A DNA stretch of 64,000 nt. Origin: Tillandsia leiboldiana (lineage: Eukaryota > Streptophyta > Magnoliopsida > Poales > Bromeliaceae). Numbering within the stretch: position 1 is the first letter of the stretch; each line of letters starts with the position of its first letter. A program made the position numbers and the translations under genes. Below the pieces are notes generated by a model that ran no database searches, was not told where the DNA came from, and worked only from the letters and a program-made list of their open reading frames with translations. The stretch covers positions 14,394,484 through 14,458,483 of the forward strand of contig CM055066.1 in assembly GCA_029204045.2 (NCBI GenBank), in the 5' to 3' direction. Shown one piece after another: positions 58,291 to 64,000 of this stretch.

Positions 58291-59900
58291 CAACTAAGGT
58301 GAAATCACACCCGGGATCTCGTGGGCAACAGAGATATCCCTGAGTCCCGGTGCCGCCGTAAGCACCTCTCACCCTGTCGCTAAAACCAGAGTGCTCTAAC
58401 AACCTCAACGAGCAAGCCTCCAATTGCCCGTCTTGCCGAAGATCAAGTCCTCTCTTGCCGCAGTCGAACATCCTGTGGCATAGTGCCCAACAATCTCAAG
58501 CATAAGGTCAAAACACCTAATTGCTATAATTTCCAATAATTCTGCCGGTATCTCGCGGTCTCGGCCGCACTGGACATGATCCAAAAGCCTCCTCCACGTG
58601 CACAACAACAACAGGAACCTGTACCTCTAGTGCACGTGGTAACAAATCTGCCTCTAACCTATGTAAGAGTGGAACATGCTCTAACTCCGACTACCGTGGT
58701 GAAATCCCACCTGCGACACTCAATCCACTACCGTGGCGCCCTCCAACCGGGCGGCACAGATTCAACCGCTCAAAGCAAGTGGTTGTCGCTCAATCTGCCT
58801 GAAAATCAAGGCTATCACTAGGAAGCACGACCTCTGTCTCTGATCACATTGAGGCGACGAACAAGATCCTCCGCAGATAACAACTCCACGCTATCGCTGC
58901 GCCACTCAAATAAAAATACTGATGTTGCCTTCGGGGTCCACCCGACCTCTGACATCTCGGGAACTCGTTATCCAGGAAAAGAAATTAGACATGCCCCTGC
59001 CGGCCGATCTGTCCTCCATCATCCGGCGCCAAGCGCCAAAATCCAGAACTCACCTCTGGGGGCAGATCCCTATCCAAAGGAACTGCAATCCACACTCCAT
59101 ACACGACGCCTACTGCAACGAGGCGTCAAAACCTATAACGGAGGGACAAAATAACAAAAAGGTGTCCTGGCGCAATCCACTCCCAGTCTCATATATCCTA
59201 TGCGCCTCGTCCCTCGAATCTGGAGCGCGCAGTTCAACAACTGCATACACTCTCTAGCACAGGGAGGCTCTCACCCCCAACCACGACTCTGCCTCCAAAG
59301 GCTCCAAACTCAATCTTACGAGTCGGGGTGGTTCATCTGCCAAATATGGCTCCATAGGTCGATCATGTCCCACAGCTCACCAGCTGTCAACCATCCACCC
59401 TGCCTCGGTGCCTCGACACTAAACATTGGCACAGAGGGGGCTACTCAGTGCTCCGACAACTGTGTCACCAAGACCAGCTGCTCCCTCAGCCGCTGACAAG
59501 CCTCTGACAATCTTGTCATCTGGGTCCGGGGTTCTCTGACCTCGATCCGGGTATCCGGCCCAAAACGAACTGCTTAAGCTCAACTGCCATGACAGGATGC
59601 ACACGGGTCAAAACCCAGCGTCGGGGAGACACCGCTCGCCACGACGAAACAACAAAACAGCACACAACAACACTCGACCCAATCCAGCGAAAGTCTAAAG
59701 CATGTCACCCGTTCCACAGCATTATGTTGTCTACAGCCAACATAATTACTTAGGAGAATAAACATGCCAATCACTCCTCCCGTCCCTTGGGAGAGGTATA
59801 AAACTCAATCAGGACTCTCGCAAAAAAAAATCACGACTCTCACAAAGTCAACCAAGGGTCAAACCATAAGCCTAGGGTTTCTAAGTCCACCATGACCTAC

Positions 59901-59919
59901 AACCTAGGCTCTGATACCA
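59901..59919 (-). other. Primer binding site of LARD B
   Basis: On the minus strand TGGTATCAGAGCCTAGG follows the LTR after eight bases and matches initiator Met-tRNA, as in G2. Confidence 0.8.
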
Positions 59920-59927
59920 CTCTAATC

Positions 59928-62900
59928 TGTCACGCCCCGGGGTCGAAACTGCGACCCGGGCCCGCCAAACAGATCCGCCACCTATGCCAACCTGCATAGG
60001 CGAAGCGTCCTACCTGCAAGAAAAGTACTATAACTAAACAGATATCAGAGCTATAAATGAAAATCTATTGTAACTAAAATCAATCACTGTACAACTGGAA
60101 ATAAACAACACTGTCTGCCTCCCCAAAATAATAATAATACAATATCCTCGAGTACAAGCTCTAAACCCAACCGGGAGGTAACTCCAATATATATACAACA
60201 GTGTACAGTCTCTCAATACAAAATATCCTCACTACAATAGTCTCTCAAAAGAGGAAAAAGAAACAGCTAATCTACTGATGATCTCCTCTGAAGGGTACCG
60301 CTACTCTCCAACGCCGGGTAGGGATCTAGCTCGCGACTCCCTCGCCACGATCAACAACCACAGAGTCGGCAACACCCGCTAAGACTCTGCAAAACAAAGG
60401 AGATGAGAGAAAAAGAGGGGGGAAACCCCCAAAGGGTGTGAGAACTACACCAAAAAGGGAGTTCTCAGTGGGTACCACCGCCAGACCCGACGGTCTGCCC
60501 ACCAAGTCCTCAAGAGACAAAAACTGACCCAAGTCATAAGACTGAAATGAGTAAGCTGAAGACTCTCACAGCTACCCTGCCCCTAACTAAAGGCTAAAAG
60601 GGGAGAACCAAACAGTGGTATGCAACCACTAGCACATGAAGTGCACCATCGACCCAATCGAGCTGACTGCCACATCTGGTCCAGTCAAACCTGCATCCAC
60701 CTACAACCACCTCCCGATGACGGGCAGGAATTACGTAGGGCGTCCAAACGGACTAGCTCGCTATCGAGTAGAGGATCAGGCAGGCTATGGTCAAAATCCA
60801 CGCTCTCTCTCAGAACGGATAGAATCATGATGCTCAACCTCTCACACAGCGGTCAAAGTACTCGCAACAACACAGGACCACCGTCAACCAGACGGCTCTC
60901 AACAATACTAACACTGATCTAAACTCAACTACCAGTCTACACTCGGCCCCCAGGCACGAGTGTAACAATAAAAGTATTTGACCGAAATAAACTCAATCGA
61001 ATGAACCGGTATAAAACCCGGTGCTGCCTGCTCTATCAATCTCTCGAACTCAGTATCTCCACTGTCCAAATGACCGGAACCCAACACGGTCTGACCGGCA
61101 CCCGACACGGTCTGACCGGAACCCAACACGGTCTGACCGGAACCCAACACGGTCTGAAGCCTACTCCGGAGCGGCACTCGAGGGGAGCTACCCACACGAG
61201 TAAAGCATCTCTGTCATCAACATCAACAGTATCTCGAAACAGCAGGACTTGATCATCAATCAGATCAAAGTGGGAAAACTCAACCACCAAGGAAAGACCC
61301 GACCTCAATCGGATGCAACTGAACGATAAGTGGGAAACTCCATCCACTAAGTAAAACTGGTACCCAATCAGGTGCATAGAGAAACATCCGGTCAACCGCC
61401 CAATATCCGCGGTTGCCGCAAAGCCCCACAACTAAACCAACCTGTCCCAGACACGAAGTCCTGACTACCCTATCCAGACCCCCTGCTCGAACCCGAGCAA
61501 CACTGACCACCTGACTAACAAGAAGGAGAAAGGAAAAGCATGGTTTCTCCTAAGTCAAGTTCCAATAAGTAGTGCAGCAGTAAAAGATGGCCTAACTACA
61601 TGACCATACAAGCATGCAATTGTCCTCAAGGAAATAAAAGGGGGTAAAGCATAATAATAGTTCCTTTAGGAATAAACAACATGCCGGAATCCCAAAACTA
61701 GACCTGTCCACAATTCAGGGTTCATCAATAGAATGATCATAATAACTCCTCAGAGTACAAATCCGCACATAGCTACGAAATCCTGTCCCAAAGCATAATC
61801 CAACCACAAGAAAGGCTATGTGCTAACATGGCATGTTACATAATCTCATAGGGTAACATTATCCTAGGTAAGCTTACACTAGTCATCACATAGATGTCCA
61901 AGTCATGCAAGTCCTCAGTATATCTCATAAATACTATTCTTGCAATCATTTATACCAATATCATTAACCAGCTTACCTACTTACCAACATAACCCATGTA
62001 CCCTACACATGCATGCATCAGTCATAGAGGGGTGACATCCCCACAAGTGGACTTATATTTGCCACAGCATAATCATTGCCTTAAACAATTATTGATAATA
62101 AGCTTACCCACCTGAAGCGCTTAAACCAAGGCAAACCTGAAGTCGGTGAAGGGGGTAGACGCCCACGGTCCAAAATCTGCCAACATAACACCCTCGGTAC
62201 AAGTCGCGCACGCCTTGGCTCCAAACAACTGAAAGCACCCCTGGGCACAACAATAAGGCTCAACATTACACTTTTATTCCAAAATTAACCAAGTATACAT
62301 AATCTGAAAATCAGTCCCAAAGCCGTGCTTATTTCACCTGCTACAAGTGCCCAGAAAAATCCAATAAAAATACCACGGTAATCCTCGCGTCGATACCTTC
62401 GAAACGAGTACCTGCACGTCCAATTCCAAGCTTCCTACACTGAGAAACAATTCCGACAAGGGAACCACCCCGAATTAAACTACTCTCCAAAAACTGTAGC
62501 AATAACTACTGTTCACAGATATTCTTCACCTTCGAGAAATATTCAGAAAATTCCAAGAAAATTTGGGCATATTCCTCGTGATGTGTAGATGCAAATCGCC
62601 TCTTGAATCGCCCCAATCCGATGCCTGTGCGCGAAGATATCACCAAAACACCGCTCCGCTGTCCCAGAACTCCGCCCCAGAAAAGAGGTTACAAGATGAT
62701 CCGAAAAACCCATGAAAAGCTCGGAATGGGAAAAACCAGTAAACATGGGAAACATAGCCCTACCTGTCGTGAAGCCAACGGCGCAAGAATCACTGAAAAA
62801 GGTGCTCGGGGTAAGCCGGGGGAGTCCTCGCACCAAAACACGACGAAGAAGACCACAAACGAACGAGCGTCGCGCTGCGCCGTAAAAATGGTAACCTCGG

Positions 62901-64000
62901 GATGCGTGCTGCTGAAAAATCTGGAACTCTGCAGATGGATCCGTCCCAGGGAGATGAAGAAAACTCGTGAAGGTGGCACTGTGAAAGGAGGGACAGGGAG
63001 AAAGTTCTCTTCAGTTGAACTCGGCCCTTTTATACATTGCAGGAAACAAATCACTTAATACCCATTTAGTCCCAATTTCCAGGCGCTCCAGAATTCGGGC
63101 GGCTACTGTGTTGGGCCCGGCCCAACACTGTGCGCGCCCGAAAACGCCACAGGCCTCCACGTCGCCCCCCGCACAGGCAACAGCCGAAACCCCCGCCGCG
63201 TGGCCCACGCGGAGCTCGACACGTGGCGGCCCACGCGCGGGAACCCCGCGTCAACGCGCCCACGTGCGCCTGCGCCCGCCGCCTGCGCCCGCCTGCCGCG
63301 CACAGTTGACCAACCAATAGGTGAATGCCACGTGTCATGCCTCTGCCTAGCGAACCCGGTGCACGAAATTATGTGGACCGAACCAATAGAAACCTGCCAT
63401 GTGTCCAAGCCCGGTGCACCATAAACCATGAGCCATCCCGAATACTGCGTAGACCAACCGCCGTGAACCCACCTCTAGGATGATGCCACGTGTCCACCCC
63501 CGGTGCACCATGCGCCCCGCACTCTCCGTAGACCGCGCCCCGCGGACCGGCCCACTCCTGAGCCGCCACGCGTCCAGCCCCCGGTGCACGCCTGCCGCGT
63601 GGACCGGGCGGCCCGCGCCTCCGTCCGCCGCGCTGCCTGCGGCCGCTCCGCCGCTGCCGCCGCCGCCGGAAACACTGTTCCGGCGTGAACAGTGTCCGGT
63701 GCTCAAAATAACAAGTGGGTAGTCCGTTTTAACCGTTTTCGCGCGCTGAATCCGAATTTGATGTCCATTTCGCCAAATTCCAACTCCAAAATTTGCCGAA
63801 GGCATCCGGAAAGGTGTTCCTTGATCCAAACTTCGCGCTGAGTCCATATTTAATATCCACTTCGCGCGAAACCACTTCTAACGATCCGACGGAGTCCAAT
63901 GATCACCCACGTGATCCATTTAACACACTGAGCCCAACACTAATGTCCAAATGGGGCACAAATCCCACCAACACGCCACATAGGCCCCCGGGAGCTGTAG
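59928..64000 (-). repeat. LARD B 5' LTR, truncated by the window end
   Basis: Aligns with 52331-56403 at an offset of 7597-7598. It holds the 21-bp array, the TATA box and one exact ERSE-like module (CCAAT at 63314). The second module (CCAAT at 63383) reads CCATG instead of CCACG, a C-to-T change at 63400. Confidence 0.88.

Larger units (their letters stand above)
52331..64000 (-). mobile_element. LARD B: large non-autonomous gypsy-type element, 5' LTR cut by window end
   Basis: The first LTR is 52331-56443 (4113 bp), the interior 56444-59927 (3484 bp), and the second LTR starts at 59928 and would end about 40 bases past the window. These sizes match the described LARD pattern of LTRs near 4 kb and an interior near 3.5 kb. 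The interior has a primer site and polypurine tract but only eroded pol. By eye the LTRs differ at roughly 20 positions over 4.07 kb, so the insertion is fairly recent. It sits 57 bases after the G2 LTR end. Confidence 0.85.

Overview
The window is plant nuclear DNA made of nested LTR retrotransposons. I found no host gene, tRNA, rRNA or cellular operon. A flowering-plant origin is inferred from the element types: Ty3/gypsy chromoviruses of Tekay/Del type, Ty1/copia elements with Sirevirus-like traits, and LTRs of 1.4 to 4.1 kb primed by initiator Met-tRNA. I cannot place the species.

Layout, oldest to youngest by nesting. (1) A minus-strand large non-autonomous gypsy derivative, LARD A, occupies 1-3197. 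(2) A plus-strand copia element entered it at 3198. Its 5' LTR runs to 12176, its broken gag-pol covers 13626-16754 and 39535-40158, and its 3' LTR starts at 40173. (3) Three elements entered the copia element. A gag-only Sirevirus-like element, S1 (4889-11753), lies in its 5' LTR. A Tekay-type chromovirus (16755-39534 as assembled) lies in its reverse transcriptase/RNase H region. A gypsy element, G2, lies in its 3' LTR from 42041. (4) Two elements entered G2. A minus-strand gag-only element, S2 (44847-51307), lies in a minisatellite of the G2 LTR. LARD B (52331 to beyond the window) lies 57 bases after the end of the G2 LTR. Intact target-site duplications fix S1, S2 and the chromovirus.

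The stretch from 15224 to about 39376 is almost certainly misassembled. A 100-N gap at 27275-27374 separates two contig ends that carry the same roughly 12 kb. The left tail 15224-27274 repeats the right head 27375-39376, and small indels pile up next to the gap. There is probably one 10.7 kb chromovirus here, not a tandem pair.

No element looks autonomous as read. The chromovirus has three shared nonsense codons, all explicable as C-to-T or G-to-A changes. The copia element has frameshifts and a stop. S1 and S2 encode only Gag and carry different lesions. The LARDs keep only eroded reverse-transcriptase traces. The most interesting regulatory signal is in the LARD LTRs: repeated CCAAT and CACGTG boxes at a constant 15-base offset. 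Several match the ER-stress element CCAAT-N9-CCACG, although the sequence between the boxes differs each time.
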